NCBI GenBank assembly: GCA_947566075.1
Contig: CANOIM010000004.1
Span: forward strand, 121,786-185,785
Length of the DNA stretch: 64,000 nucleotides
Direction of reading: 5' to 3'
From: an uncultured Eggerthellaceae bacterium
Lineage (GTDB): Bacteria > Actinomycetota > Coriobacteriia > Coriobacteriales > Eggerthellaceae
In this document: piece by piece, positions 52,266-62,522 of the stretch
Layout of the letters: each line of letters opens with the position of its first letter
Position numbering within the stretch: the stretch's first letter is position 1
Program-made: the position numbers and the translations under genes
The notes under the pieces: model-generated
Seen by the model: only the letters and a program-made list of their open reading frames with translations
Databases searched by the model: none
Told to the model about the DNA's origin: nothing

Positions 52266-53158
52266 TCTTACCTCATTTCTCAGCAGGCATCCGTGTTTCG
52301 TATGAGAGCAATTATAGTTCATGACTTCATCTGATGATTACTCTGCGTCAGCTCTCTACCACGGTCTGTGGCATCATCACCCGCATAGCGGTGCTCCTTT
52401 CGACTCACAAAACTATCACCCTTGTATATCCAGCAGAAAGACAAAGAGCGATACCTGACTTCTCGTAGCAGCGCTCTACATCCACCGACATCCTCAAAAG
52501 ATAAGCTTTTACAAAGGACGTGAGTACCCCCCTTTTTTTAAAATGAACCAAAATTAATCTGTAGGCGCCACTGTGTTCTGCGAAATCGATTAAATGCTGG
52601 AAATGATCGGGAGAATGAGTCGGTTCGTAACTTTCTATGTAGCGAAAGGGCAACCGACGATGATGGATGTCAATCCTAGCCGTTCGCGGCGACCAAGAAC
52701 TAGCGACAACATTGCTCTGCGCTTGGCCGCTAACAAGGGGTCTGTCAGGGGTCGGGTGCATTGGCAACATCATAGCAAGAACGTTCTGCCGGTATCGAAA
52801 GAGCAGAGAACTCAAGATTGCAATGCGAACGCCAAGGATCACTTCCTGACCACAGCATCAACCAATAACACATCCAAAGCAGCTGAAGATGACGGGTCCT
52901 TCTGTGACGTCCCCGGCACTGGGATGGGATTCTACCTATAGAAACTCAAGGCATGACGCTGGATGATGTCAAAGCACCCGACCCCTGACATCTAATTCGA
53001 TCGCGTAGCTCATGCAGACTCCTCTTCTCTAACTTTGAGTCCGCACCTCCGTGTTCTGATGTCATACTCGTTTGGGCACATCACGCGGCGTATAGCGGAA
53101 CTAAACGCAATGTGACCATGGGCACAGCTGACGAACGCGGGAAGTATCTGGTAAAGGT
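52266..53158. other. Repeat-bearing intergenic region B (893 bp)
   Basis: Between the McrB-like start and the end of the ImmA/IrrE-like gene. It holds copy B of the long repeat (52749-53069) and otherwise no supported gene. A plus-strand frame 52594-52941 runs through the repeat (115 codons), without a clear ribosome site. Confidence 0.55.
52749..53069 (+). repeat. Long dispersed repeat, copy B
   Basis: Positions 52749-52992 align with 42408-42650, then after 57 unrelated bases GTGTTCTGATGTCATACTC (53051-53069) matches the right arm of the palindrome that follows copy A. The left arm has been replaced, leaving only GAGT. In this copy the frame is open upstream of the shared peptide. Confidence 0.7.
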
Positions 53159-54721
53159 TTAATCACGCAATTTGGTTCCAAGTTCTTCAAGGCCACGAGA
53201 AACCAAAATGCTGTTAAAGTCGCTTATAGGAAGTCCAGGAGTTCGCTCGATGATTTTCAGCCGTGTTTTGTCGGGATCGTTGAATTCATCAAGTCTATTC
53301 TTCGATTTCCCATACAGCTTCTGGACAGTACGTAATCCAATTCCCAAGCCTACACAAATGGCCATGAGTGTGTCGTTGGCCATATTGTTGGATTTATCAT
53401 TCCTGATATTGCCGCAGTAATTGGTATGAAGCAATGTGGCTTCAGCGAACTTTTCAGGGTATTGAAGACCTCGCTTCTCTATAAGGTACCAAAGGCATCT
53501 ACATAGCGAAGAAGAAGGGCTAGCCAAGAGCTCCTGAAAATCCATATCGTCTTCTATGTCAAATAACTGAGAAGTATATGCTTGATAAGCCTCATCTGGA
53601 TCGCAAGGGCATTCGGGCTGGAAACTAGGGTGAAAGACTAGAATCCGATTATCAACATCGGTTGTGCGGTATAAGAATGCACCTCCAACTAGATCCTTTT
53701 TATATGATGCATATTTGCGCACAGCGAAAGAGCGGATGTTCAAAGCGCATTTAGATAGGTTACGCCATGCCTTTTTGGTAAGGTGTAGTATTGCGCCATC
53801 GCGCTCTATGAATTCAGAATCGGCTAAGACGAAATAGCCATCAGCGAAAATGTAATTGTTGCTATCCACCCAGGCAGCTAGAGTCGAGTCATCGGACAGT
53901 AGCTGGTCTGCTTCAATCGGGGTCAGCTCGGTGTAATTATTCTCGTTTAGCAAGTCGCTGAAAACATCTTCGTAATCAGGGAATACGCTGAGATTTTTGT
54001 CTAATCCAACTTCTTGAATTCTGTACTTCGTAGACATACGCGAGACGATGAAGAAATCACTCAAGGCCTGCACAATAGAATCGCATGTCTGATAGCGTTC
54101 GGAATCCTCTAGAAGCTCCATGCCTTTCTTCCTGAAAGTATCTTCCGGCATAAGGATACGAGGAGTTAGTCGATGCGCCTGCCATTCGAGCCAATTAATT
54201 TGGTTGTCCAGCGTTTTCTTTCCTGAAGGCGTGAAGAATGTCTTTGAACTTCTGCAAAGGATTGGATTGGTGGGAGTTTGGCTTTGTGCATCGCGCATTG
54301 CCTTCATCTTAAAGAAGGCGCGATCCTTTTCCCAATGCAAGGCTTCATGCATAAGGGTGTTGCGCTGAGTACCCTCATTGAAACGAAACTCGGAATCTGG
54401 GTCTATAAGAATGGTTCCCGCTTTGAAATGCTTATGCACCACTTCGTATGCCTCTTGGTCTATCACTGGGACATCGCTATCTAGCAGAACACAACAACCA
54501 AATATATCACCGTTAAATGACAACTTTTCATGAATAACCCGAAGGCCTTCTTGTTCAATAATCCGATTGATAGGAAGCGCCATAGGAGAAGTTAATGCTT
54601 CTTTACAATGGCTGCTCAGATATTTTCTCGCATAATCATCGAGTCGGTTGCTTCCCAAAACCAGCGCACCGGTTCTCTTGTCCGTATCGAAAATGTCTTG
54701 CGGAGAAGGCTTAGTCGACAT
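53159..54721 (-). CDS. ImmA/IrrE-like zinc metallopeptidase protein
   Basis: From the ATG at 54721 the protein has 520 aa. NTLMHEALHWEKD contains HExxH (125-129) in the setting of ImmA/IrrE peptidases. About 200 unassigned residues follow, then a C-terminal helical region (MANDTLMAICVGLGIGLRTV ... RLDEFNDPDKTRL) that may bind DNA. It overlaps the YgjP-like gene by 11 bp and so ends the type I restriction operon. ImmA-type peptidases cleave repressors to switch on mobile elements or stress responses; the target here is unknown. Confidence 0.78.
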   Translation of the reverse strand: MSTKPSPQDIFDTDKRTGALVLGSNRLDDYARKYLSSHCKEALTSPMALPINRIIEQEGLRVIHEKLSFNGDIFGCCVLLDSDVPVIDQEAYEVVHKHFKAGTILIDPDSEFRFNEGTQRNTLMHEALHWEKDRAFFKMKAMRDAQSQTPTNPILCRSSKTFFTPSGKKTLDNQINWLEWQAHRLTPRILMPEDTFRKKGMELLEDSERYQTCDSIVQALSDFFIVSRMSTKYRIQEVGLDKNLSVFPDYEDVFSDLLNENNYTELTPIEADQLLSDDSTLAAWVDSNNYIFADGYFVLADSEFIERDGAILHLTKKAWRNLSKCALNIRSFAVRKYASYKKDLVGGAFLYRTTDVDNRILVFHPSFQPECPCDPDEAYQAYTSQLFDIEDDMDFQELLASPSSSLCRCLWYLIEKRGLQYPEKFAEATLLHTNYCGNIRNDKSNNMANDTLMAICVGLGIGLRTVQKLYGKSKNRLDEFNDPDKTRLKIIERTPGLPISDFNSILVSRGLEELGTKLRD

Positions 54722-55454
54722 CGGATGCATCCAGATTCTCGTCGTATGCATCGAGAGGATATGAACACAGCAACGCCTTAGCATCGCGCCATGTTGGGCA
54801 ATACTGTTCCATGAGTGATTGAAAGCGGTTGGTATGATCCCGCTCCAGCAAATGAACAAGCTCGTGGATTATCACGTAGTCGAGGCACTCGGGCGGCTTT
54901 TTGACCAACTGGAGATTCAGCCAGATACGCTTTTTATCGATATTACAGGTGCCCCATTTGGTCTTCATGTTCTTAACGCGGAAGTCATCGGCGGCAACGG
55001 GCACCTTGCGAAGACAACGCTCAACTGCCGAACCAAGTGCGCGTTTCAGCTCGACACGATACCATTCAGTGAGCAGGTGCTTGCGCTGCTCTTCAGTTGT
55101 ACCGTCGGGAACGTTCATGATTATTTTGGATACGGACTTAGAAACGGACGCTTTGGGTGCACCGTAGACGACTTGGAGGCGGTATGGTTTCCCCCATAGA
55201 TAATGGGATTCGCCCGAGACGTACTGACGCTTGGTTTGGCGTGGCTGAGAGGCAAAGCGTTGTTTTGTTTTCGATATCTCCGGCAATCTCTTCAGAAGAT
55301 AGAGCTCTATTTCAGAAGTGGTTACATCGGGCGGTGCTTTAACTGATACGACACCTTCAGGTGGATCGATATGGATATAGAGGTTCTTCAGATTCAATTG
55401 CCTGAAAACCCGAACCTCATCGCCGCCGATTGTAAGCACCTCGCTAGATGTCAT
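54711..55454 (-). CDS. YgjP/DUF45-type metallopeptidase-like protein
   Basis: The 247-aa protein has the YgjP pattern: RKHLLTEWYRVELKRAL, MKTKWGTCNIDKKRIWLNLQ, VIIHELVHLLERDHTNRF with HELVH (197-201). N-terminal beta-rich half includes YLWGKPYRLQVVYG. The family often accompanies type I restriction genes but its substrate is not established. It overlaps hsdR by 11 bp and the ImmA-like gene by 11 bp, so it is translated with both. Start MTSSEV at 55454 chosen. Confidence 0.88.
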   Translation of the reverse strand: MTSSEVLTIGGDEVRVFRQLNLKNLYIHIDPPEGVVSVKAPPDVTTSEIELYLLKRLPEISKTKQRFASQPRQTKRQYVSGESHYLWGKPYRLQVVYGAPKASVSKSVSKIIMNVPDGTTEEQRKHLLTEWYRVELKRALGSAVERCLRKVPVAADDFRVKNMKTKWGTCNIDKKRIWLNLQLVKKPPECLDYVIIHELVHLLERDHTNRFQSLMEQYCPTWRDAKALLCSYPLDAYDENLDASDVD

Positions 55455-58400
55455 ACTCACTCTGTCTCTCAACTATCATGAAGACCAACTCCGTTTCCTT
55501 TTTGGCCGACTCTTCATCCCATCCATCGGCGAGCAGTTCTTGGTATATGGCGCTCTTGATGTTTTGCTGCATGGGCTTGTTGCCCTTCCACCCGGGCTTT
55601 ATAGCTTCGCTTATTGCATCATGGAGTCTCAAAACAAACACACCACGATCAGGTCCCTCAAAATAATCGTAAAGCGCCATGGCGGCACGATTTCCATTAA
55701 CGCCATCGGGATAAACCTCATCATCGTTCGGATTAAGGATCGATTCGGCCATTTCCACTACATGACGCAGATATTCCTCATATGAAATAGCATCCATCTC
55801 ACGTTGTAGGATTATCTGTTGTAGCCGCTCAGAAAGCTTTCCATAATAGGCATGGTTTGAGTCCATCTTGCGAACGATCTCAAACCGAAGATTGTTCTCA
55901 ATCGTTTCAGCTTTAGCCTCTTTGCTTCCACCAAGGCCATCAATCAGTTCAGCAGGCGTGGTGGATGGACTATTTACTAGGAGCTCGACTATCGACATAT
56001 CGCCAAGTTTGCTGATGGTCTGGGAATCGTCAGCATGGATGTAGGTATCCAAGATATAGCGCATGTCTTCTTCGTATGGTTTTAGGTCGATGTAATCGCA
56101 ACTAGCGAGGCGAATCATATCTTTGATCTTGCTGTAGCCGTGAACTTCGCTTCGAACGTGCTCGACATCGTCTTCGGAATAATCGTAATCCGAGACAAGC
56201 TTGTCACAGCAAGCGGCGAACGATCGTGCCAGGGAAGCAACGAGCGCGTAGAGTGCGTCGCGTCTGGCGCGGTATTCACGCCCTTCGCTTTCTTCTAGGC
56301 TATTGCTGCAGAAGAAGGCGATGCGGCTACTGTCATCATTTTTATTCTCGATCTGCTCAAATAAAGCACCGAGGGAGACGAGCGAACCTTCCATCTCGGC
56401 CTTGGCTTCATCGTAGCGATTCTTGACAAGTCCTTCTATGTCTTCATCGTCATAATCATCGAATGCGCCCGATGTATAGTCGTTAACTGCCACTTGGACA
56501 TTCTTAAATAGGTCTTTGTAATCGATGATATATCCGTAATCCTTGTCCTCGCCATTGGGGCGATTTACACGACAGATGGCCTGGAAAAGGTCGTGATCGC
56601 GCATGGACTTATCGATATAGAGGTAAGTTGCAGACGGAGCATCAAAACCGGTAAGCAGCTTGTCAACCACTATGAGGAGCTTCATCTTGGAAGACTCGTC
56701 CTTGAAGAGCCTCTTTGCCTCTGTTTCAAATTCGCCCACGCTTTGACCATTCAGCATGCGCTCGTAGATATTCTTCTTGTATTCGTCTTCAGATTCATGT
56801 GACAGATCAATCGTGGCAGTGCGAACGCTATCAGGAGTGGGTTCGTAGGATGTGACCACAGCGCATTTAGTGAATCCCATACGGTTGAAGATATCCCAAT
56901 AGCGGCATGCTTCATAGATGCTGTTTGCGACGAGCATGGCGGTTCCACGGTCGTTCTTGAGACGTGGAAGGATTTCCATGTCATATACGATATCTTGGAC
57001 GATACGCTCAAGTCTTTCTTTTACGCTGTAAACCTTATTCGTCGTTGTCCATTTCTGCTTCAATTGCTGCTTGGCATTCTCGGTAAGACCGCGCGTCTTT
57101 GCCTCGAACCAGCTATCGAGCTTGTCCTTGTTGGAGATATCCTGGTCAACGTCGCGAGCCTCGTAGCGAAGGTCGAGGATGACGCCATCTTTGACGCCTT
57201 CGTCGAACTTGTATGTATGGATGTATGAGCCGAAGGTTTCAAGGCTTGTCTGCTTATCCTTCTTCAAAAGAGGGGTTCCGGTAAAACCTATAAGCGTGGC
57301 GTTGGGCATGAGCGTTTTCACGGCTTCGTGCAATTTGCCGGAATTGGTTCGATGGCATTCATCGATGAAAGCCACGATGTTGCCTTTGGCTGCGAAGTCG
57401 GGATCAAGGTCTTCAAGCAGTTGCTTGCGGTAGAGGTCGATGTCGGATTGACTGCCTGCATTATGGCCATACTTATGAATGAGCGAGCAGATTATTTGAT
57501 CGGTATTGTTGTTCAGGATATTGCGAAGGTCTGCGCAGCTCTTCGCTCTGCGAACATTCTCGTCCACATCGTAGAAGAGGCTTTCGATCTGGTCGTCCAG
57601 CTCTTCGCGGTCAGTGATTATGACAACACGGCCATCAGGAACCTGAGGGCTTTCGTTGATCCATTTCGCAAGCCACGCCATGATGAGCGATTTGCCAGAG
57701 CCTTGGGTATTCCAGATTATTCCGCCTTCGTGGTCGAGGATGCGCTGGCGTGCTGCTATGTTGGCAAAGTATTGGTTGTGGCGAGCAATTTTCTTTGTGC
57801 CCGCATCGAAGATGATGAAGTCATGCACCAGAGATAGAAAGCGGTCTTTCTGGCAAAGGGATATGACGCCTTCCCGCAGACGATTGTTCTGCTGTGCAAT
57901 TATTTCTTTGATGTTTTGCGAAAGCTCGTCTTTAGCCTTGGAATCTTCACGCCATTGCAGGTAATACTTTTGAGGGGTCTCGATGACGCCATAGAAGAGA
58001 CCTTCGGATTCGTTGCCAGCAAAAAGTATTTGCTCCGTTGAGAAGAACTGTTGAATGTTTTCCTTCTTCTGGTTTGTCAGCAGTTGGCGCATTCCTTCGG
58101 CGGCGGCGACGCTGGAACGCTTGAGCTCGAACATGCCAAGCGCAATGCCGTTTATGTAGAGGACAAGATCAGGGCGCTTCTTGTGGATGCCGTCCTCGCG
58201 CAGAGCTGTAACCTCTTCAGCTACATAAAAGTCGTTGGTTTCTGTGTCGTTCCAATCGATGAAATCGACATTAGGGCGACGGTTACCTTTGCCGCGCACA
58301 TCGGTTCCATAGTGGAGCAGCGAATAAACTTCCTTATTGACATCGTATAGGGAATCGACCTGATTCAATACAACACGTTGCAGCTTAGCTATAGCTTGTG

Positions 58401-58572
58401 CTATCTCGTCATCGGAATAGCCGCGCTTCTTCAGATTCTTCTTTAAGAGGTCTTCCTTGATGGGAGCATTGTTCTCTTCTTCAAGGTTCCCGAGATAGGT
58501 GTAATGGAGGTCATCGACCAGCCAGTCAATAACGCGCTTTTGAGCTTTAATCTCACTATCAACAGAAGGCAT
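55444..58572 (-). CDS. hsdR: Type I restriction enzyme, restriction subunit HsdR
   Basis: The 1042-aa protein has an N-terminal nuclease (KKRPDLVLYINGIALGMFEL followed by KRS: Asp, Glu-x-Lys), then a superfamily-2 translocase: Walker A NTQGSGKSLIMAWLAKW, GRVVIITDREELDDQ, IVAFIDECHRTNSG (DECH), LIGFTGTPLL, LLIVVDKLLTGFDAPSATYL, QAICRVNRPN. The C-terminal part is helical. It cuts unmethylated DNA after translocation together with HsdM2S. One base separates it from hsdS. The last codons (GAGTATGACATC then TAG) coincide with the sequence of the palindrome arm seen elsewhere; probably chance. Confidence 0.95.
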   Translation of the reverse strand: MPSVDSEIKAQKRVIDWLVDDLHYTYLGNLEEENNAPIKEDLLKKNLKKRGYSDDEIAQAIAKLQRVVLNQVDSLYDVNKEVYSLLHYGTDVRGKGNRRPNVDFIDWNDTETNDFYVAEEVTALREDGIHKKRPDLVLYINGIALGMFELKRSSVAAAEGMRQLLTNQKKENIQQFFSTEQILFAGNESEGLFYGVIETPQKYYLQWREDSKAKDELSQNIKEIIAQQNNRLREGVISLCQKDRFLSLVHDFIIFDAGTKKIARHNQYFANIAARQRILDHEGGIIWNTQGSGKSLIMAWLAKWINESPQVPDGRVVIITDREELDDQIESLFYDVDENVRRAKSCADLRNILNNNTDQIICSLIHKYGHNAGSQSDIDLYRKQLLEDLDPDFAAKGNIVAFIDECHRTNSGKLHEAVKTLMPNATLIGFTGTPLLKKDKQTSLETFGSYIHTYKFDEGVKDGVILDLRYEARDVDQDISNKDKLDSWFEAKTRGLTENAKQQLKQKWTTTNKVYSVKERLERIVQDIVYDMEILPRLKNDRGTAMLVANSIYEACRYWDIFNRMGFTKCAVVTSYEPTPDSVRTATIDLSHESEDEYKKNIYERMLNGQSVGEFETEAKRLFKDESSKMKLLIVVDKLLTGFDAPSATYLYIDKSMRDHDLFQAICRVNRPNGEDKDYGYIIDYKDLFKNVQVAVNDYTSGAFDDYDDEDIEGLVKNRYDEAKAEMEGSLVSLGALFEQIENKNDDSSRIAFFCSNSLEESEGREYRARRDALYALVASLARSFAACCDKLVSDYDYSEDDVEHVRSEVHGYSKIKDMIRLASCDYIDLKPYEEDMRYILDTYIHADDSQTISKLGDMSIVELLVNSPSTTPAELIDGLGGSKEAKAETIENNLRFEIVRKMDSNHAYYGKLSERLQQIILQREMDAISYEEYLRHVVEMAESILNPNDDEVYPDGVNGNRAAMALYDYFEGPDRGVFVLRLHDAISEAIKPGWKGNKPMQQNIKSAIYQELLADGWDEESAKKETELVFMIVERQSEYDI

Positions 58573-58573
58573 G

Positions 58574-59791
58574 CTAGACCTCCCAATCTTGTAGGCGTAC
58601 GCGGCCCGTTAGAAGGTCGTCCATTGCGCCGTCTCGTATTTGTTGCCACTTGTCGCGTTCGGTTTCGAGGGCGGATATTTCATTATCTAGCTTTATCAAA
58701 ACATCAGAAATCGCCTTCTGTTCGGAAACGGAAGAGGGCATATTGACAGCGAAGCTAGAGAGCAGTTTCTTATTTAATCCTCCACGACCACCATCGCCTG
58801 AAGATATTTCACGAAGCTCTGAATATAAACCGCTAAGTAAGTAGTACAGAAATCCAGCATCGCAATTCTCATTGGGCACGAGAGCCGCAAGAGACTGGTT
58901 TAATGCCATAGGCTTTATAAGCATTGCAGCAGTTCCACGCGTCTTTCCTTGTCCTGCAAGAGCAACCAGCACCGACTTTGCCGGAGCGATTTTTGCGGAT
59001 GAATTGTCAAGGCCGTGTTGCGTGATATAGGTGGTAGGAGAATTTATTATCCTTTGATGAATTTCACCAGAAGAGAGCCAAGGGATATTACCGCCATAAT
59101 TAGCTGGATTAGATGTTGATGGTGTGCCGCCGGTTATAATCGAAGATGTTATTTCACTTAATGAAACGACTTTCCAACTGTCATTAAATCCATCAATGCG
59201 TGTATGCCCATGCGTAAAATCTTTAATAGCACCTTCGCGGATGTTGCGCTTTTTATCTAGCAGTTCGTCTAATGAAGCGATGAGAGCGTCGAATTGAGTG
59301 AGAGTGTCCGCAATGGCCACCTGCTCTTCTGCGCTTGGAATCGTAATCTTTATCTTCTGTAATTCACTTTTAGATATTTCCAGAAAAGTTGTACCTGTAG
59401 CCTTAGATATCATTTCCTCTTTTAGTAAGGAAAGCAGGTAGCTAAGAAAAATATTATGCATACCATCATGGCACACAAGGCTTTTAAAACCTTGGTTCGT
59501 CGCTAAAGGCAACGAAGCAATTGCGCAATCACCAATCGTCGCACGAGTACAGAGAAGAATAGTGCCTTCTGGAAGAAGGCAGGCATTAGAATTATCTAGC
59601 CCTTCTTCGGTTATCTTTCTTTCAGAATCTTTGATGAATAATCCAACATTCTTTGTAATTTCGGAAGGCGTAAGCCAAACAATATCGCCATCCCAAAATC
59701 TTGGATTTGTGGTACTAGGAGTGCCGCCTTGGTAAATATCTACAAGATTCCCTAATTCAGTATGATCCCAATCTATTGGATGCGCTACCAT
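58574..59791 (-). CDS. hsdS: Type I specificity subunit HsdS
   Basis: The 405-aa protein has two target-recognition domains in tandem. TRD1: VDIYQGGTPSTTNPRFWDGD to ISKSELQKIKITIPSAEEQ; TRD2: ITGGTPSTSNPANYGGNIPW to LSSFAVNMPSSVSEQ. Each is followed by a helical spacer (IADTLTQFDALIASLDELLD; ISDVLIKLDNEISALETERD). The two halves define the two parts of a split recognition site, which cannot be read from sequence. The start overlaps the hsdM stop by 7 bp. Confidence 0.95.
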   Translation of the reverse strand: MVAHPIDWDHTELGNLVDIYQGGTPSTTNPRFWDGDIVWLTPSEITKNVGLFIKDSERKITEEGLDNSNACLLPEGTILLCTRATIGDCAIASLPLATNQGFKSLVCHDGMHNIFLSYLLSLLKEEMISKATGTTFLEISKSELQKIKITIPSAEEQVAIADTLTQFDALIASLDELLDKKRNIREGAIKDFTHGHTRIDGFNDSWKVVSLSEITSSIITGGTPSTSNPANYGGNIPWLSSGEIHQRIINSPTTYITQHGLDNSSAKIAPAKSVLVALAGQGKTRGTAAMLIKPMALNQSLAALVPNENCDAGFLYYLLSGLYSELREISSGDGGRGGLNKKLLSSFAVNMPSSVSEQKAISDVLIKLDNEISALETERDKWQQIRDGAMDDLLTGRVRLQDWEV

Positions 59792-62472
59792 GCGTATCCC
59801 ATCCTTTCGAGCGCGGTCATGGAAGCCTTGCGTGCTTCAGCAACATTTGTTTCAATCTCTGATAGGGTGTGCTCATAACGCCTGGCAATGAGAAGCAGTT
59901 GAGAAGATAAAGCATGCACTCCAGAATTGACTACATCACAGATACGCTCTTGAATTGCAGGCATCCATTTCTTGAAGAACAAGAAATCTTTGATCTCTTC
60001 GACAGTCAGTTCGCCATACTTTTCTACGACCAGCGCATCTAGCACCTTAACCTTTTCCTTTATGGCTTTACTGATATCTTCTATCGTGTCTAGCTTTGTT
60101 TTGTAACTAACTAATGCATCATATTCGTCACGATAGTTTTCAGGAACAGACGCATTCTTGACGGCTTCCGACAGTGCCTCTTTCAACTTCTTCTTGCCAA
60201 AGCTACCGTTCTTATTTCTCAGAGGGGCATCATCGATACCAGGATTGTCTTTTAGGACGGCTTCTATGGAGGCGGAAGCGCCTTCGTCAAAAAGACGAAT
60301 TAAGTCTTGGAATACGGCTATCTCTGGAGATGTCCTCTTATCGTCAAGCTCTTTTATCTGCTTGTTGACTGAAATCCTCGATATGCTGCCGTCTTCTTCG
60401 TTCAAAACCTCTTTCAGCAAGCCGTCGTCGCCAGATTCTTCCTCACGTAGAACATCGAGTTCGGCAGCTAGGAGTTCTGATTCAGCAGTGAGGGCTTCAA
60501 TCGCGTTCAATTCATCAGAGAAAAATGCTTCTTCCAAAATAGTGCGCGGAACGAGTGCGCCGTCAAAGGATTTGACCTTTGATTTATCTTCGATGGTTAT
60601 TGTTTCGCCATTCTTGTTCTTTTCCTTCTTGGTGCCATACACATAGTCGATATCGCGACCAGCTTCATAACCTGAAGCCTTTATAAGATAAACGTCGTCT
60701 TGGAGCTTCTCGTTCCAGTAGTTAAGAAGGCAGTCATAAACATCGTAGGGATCTATCAGAAGTGCGTCTTTGTAGGTTGAGAGAAGCGAGTCTGATAGCA
60801 ATCGAATCAGAATTTTGGGATTGGTCGAGCTGTTTATATCGAGAAGCAATGGTTGAGCAAATTGCTCCCACGCATCGAAAAGCATGTGGCATTCGACCTC
60901 TGTCTCATCGATCACGTTCGAATCAAGTCTGATCGTTTCTTCGATTTGATCGGATGGAAGGGCAAGCGTGTAAGTGTCGTGCTGCACATCTAGAGGAACG
61001 AAAACCTCATCTTTAAGCTCTGCAGATATAGACCAAAGAGTATCTAAGGTTGCAATATCGGAACCGGGGATACCACCGTTCAGATGCGCTGCTATGTTCT
61101 GCGGAAGGTCATTCGAGGGGCGTTGGATATAGCGTGAAATGTTGAGATTGCCGTTGTTGTTATCCACTACATCCTTATAGGTGACAAAACGGGAATAGCC
61201 CGGGATTTCTTCCTGTGCAAGATAAGTTCGAACTATCTTTTCAATATCTTGTTCGCGCAGACGGTTCTTTGCGCCATCCTTCTTGAAGCCCTGGCTGGCA
61301 TCGATGAGAAATACGCCTTCCCGCTTTTCGGCGTCTTCTTTGGCGATTATGAGAATGCACGCAGGAATGCCAGTGCCGTAGAAGAGATTCTGGGGAAGAC
61401 TTATGATGCCTTCGATGAAATGCTTCTCGATAATTTTATTACGGATGGTCTCTTCGGTGTTGCCACGGAAAAGGACGCCGTGAGGCAGGATGATGCCAGC
61501 GCGACCTTTCGAGTTCAGAGATTTAACAACATGGAGGAACCAGGCGTAATCACCGTTCTTTAGCGGAGGTATACCGTAACCCTCGAAACGTCCGTATATA
61601 TCGTCATCGGGCTTTACGCCATCACTCCAAGACTTATCAGAAAATGGCGGGTTCATGACGATGAAATCGAATTTCTGCAATTGCTCGTGATCTTTGTAAT
61701 AAGGATCGGATAAGGTGCTGCCGCGCTTGATTTGGCCTTCACCCTTCTGGTGAAGCACGAAGTTCATCCGGGCGAGACCGGCTGTGGAATTGTCCTTTTC
61801 CTGGCCATAGATTGTCACGATTGAATTACCGCGTGAATCCAGCGGGGCTTCATCGGCGGCGCGAATTAGAAGGCTGCCGCTGCCTGCGGCTGGATCGTAG
61901 AGTGTCCATTTCTTTCCAGGCTCGTTTTTGATGTCGTCGATTCTTATGAGGCGAGCAATGATGCGGGAGACTTCGCTTGGTGTATAGAACTGACCTTTGC
62001 TCTTGCCTGATGCTTGGGCGAACTGCATCATGAAGTATTCGTAGGCATCACCGATGATGTCGTCCCCGCTTGCGCGATTGGATTTGAAGTCGATGGCGGG
62101 GTTTTGGAACACTCCGATGAGACCGGTAACTTTATCAACCAGCTCCTTGCCATTGCCGAGCTCGTCGTGATTGTTGAAACTAACATCTGGAAGCGCGCCT
62201 TGAAGGCCGTTGGCTTCTAAGAATGCTTGGATTATCTTATCGGTCTCTTCACCGATATTGGAAGTTCCTTTAAGCGCGATGAGGTCATCAAAGGAAGCAT
62301 CATCCGGCACCGTATATTCAGCGAATGGCTGGCCTTTATATCTATCGGAAACATATTTAAAGAAGAGCAAAATGAGCACGTAGTCTTTGTAGCGAGCTGG
62401 CTCGACTCCGCCTCTTAGTTTGTTGCATGCCTCGAAGAGCATTGAATAGAGTTCGGATTTCTTCACGGCCAT
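59785..62472 (-). CDS. hsdM: Type I methyltransferase subunit HsdM, long form
   Basis: The N-terminal 500 residues are a normal HsdM: ILLFFKYVSDRYK helical domain, GQFYTPSEVSRIIARLI, DPAAGSGSLLIRA (motif I, about residue 190), FIVMNPPFSD (NPPF, N6-adenine methyltransferase, about 274), and GIILPHGVLFRG. The protein is 895 aa, some 370 longer than standard; the extension (about 520-895) has mixed helical, charged stretches (LLAAELDVLREEESGDDGLL, ISKAIKEKVKVLDALVVEKY) and may replace or enlarge the HsdS-contacting C-terminus. First structural gene after the small HTH gene, 50 bp apart. Confidence 0.95.
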   Translation of the reverse strand: MAVKKSELYSMLFEACNKLRGGVEPARYKDYVLILLFFKYVSDRYKGQPFAEYTVPDDASFDDLIALKGTSNIGEETDKIIQAFLEANGLQGALPDVSFNNHDELGNGKELVDKVTGLIGVFQNPAIDFKSNRASGDDIIGDAYEYFMMQFAQASGKSKGQFYTPSEVSRIIARLIRIDDIKNEPGKKWTLYDPAAGSGSLLIRAADEAPLDSRGNSIVTIYGQEKDNSTAGLARMNFVLHQKGEGQIKRGSTLSDPYYKDHEQLQKFDFIVMNPPFSDKSWSDGVKPDDDIYGRFEGYGIPPLKNGDYAWFLHVVKSLNSKGRAGIILPHGVLFRGNTEETIRNKIIEKHFIEGIISLPQNLFYGTGIPACILIIAKEDAEKREGVFLIDASQGFKKDGAKNRLREQDIEKIVRTYLAQEEIPGYSRFVTYKDVVDNNNGNLNISRYIQRPSNDLPQNIAAHLNGGIPGSDIATLDTLWSISAELKDEVFVPLDVQHDTYTLALPSDQIEETIRLDSNVIDETEVECHMLFDAWEQFAQPLLLDINSSTNPKILIRLLSDSLLSTYKDALLIDPYDVYDCLLNYWNEKLQDDVYLIKASGYEAGRDIDYVYGTKKEKNKNGETITIEDKSKVKSFDGALVPRTILEEAFFSDELNAIEALTAESELLAAELDVLREEESGDDGLLKEVLNEEDGSISRISVNKQIKELDDKRTSPEIAVFQDLIRLFDEGASASIEAVLKDNPGIDDAPLRNKNGSFGKKKLKEALSEAVKNASVPENYRDEYDALVSYKTKLDTIEDISKAIKEKVKVLDALVVEKYGELTVEEIKDFLFFKKWMPAIQERICDVVNSGVHALSSQLLLIARRYEHTLSEIETNVAEARKASMTALERMGYAW

Positions 62473-62522
62473 AATCCTTTGATCGCTCCTTGCTGATAGT
62501 CCTTTACTGACAAAACATGCAC

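Noticed and set aside
55444..55460. Palindrome arm ATGTCATACTC at the end of hsdR as another repeat copy
   Set aside because: It encodes the hsdR C-terminus, has no second arm, and 11 bp could match by chance.
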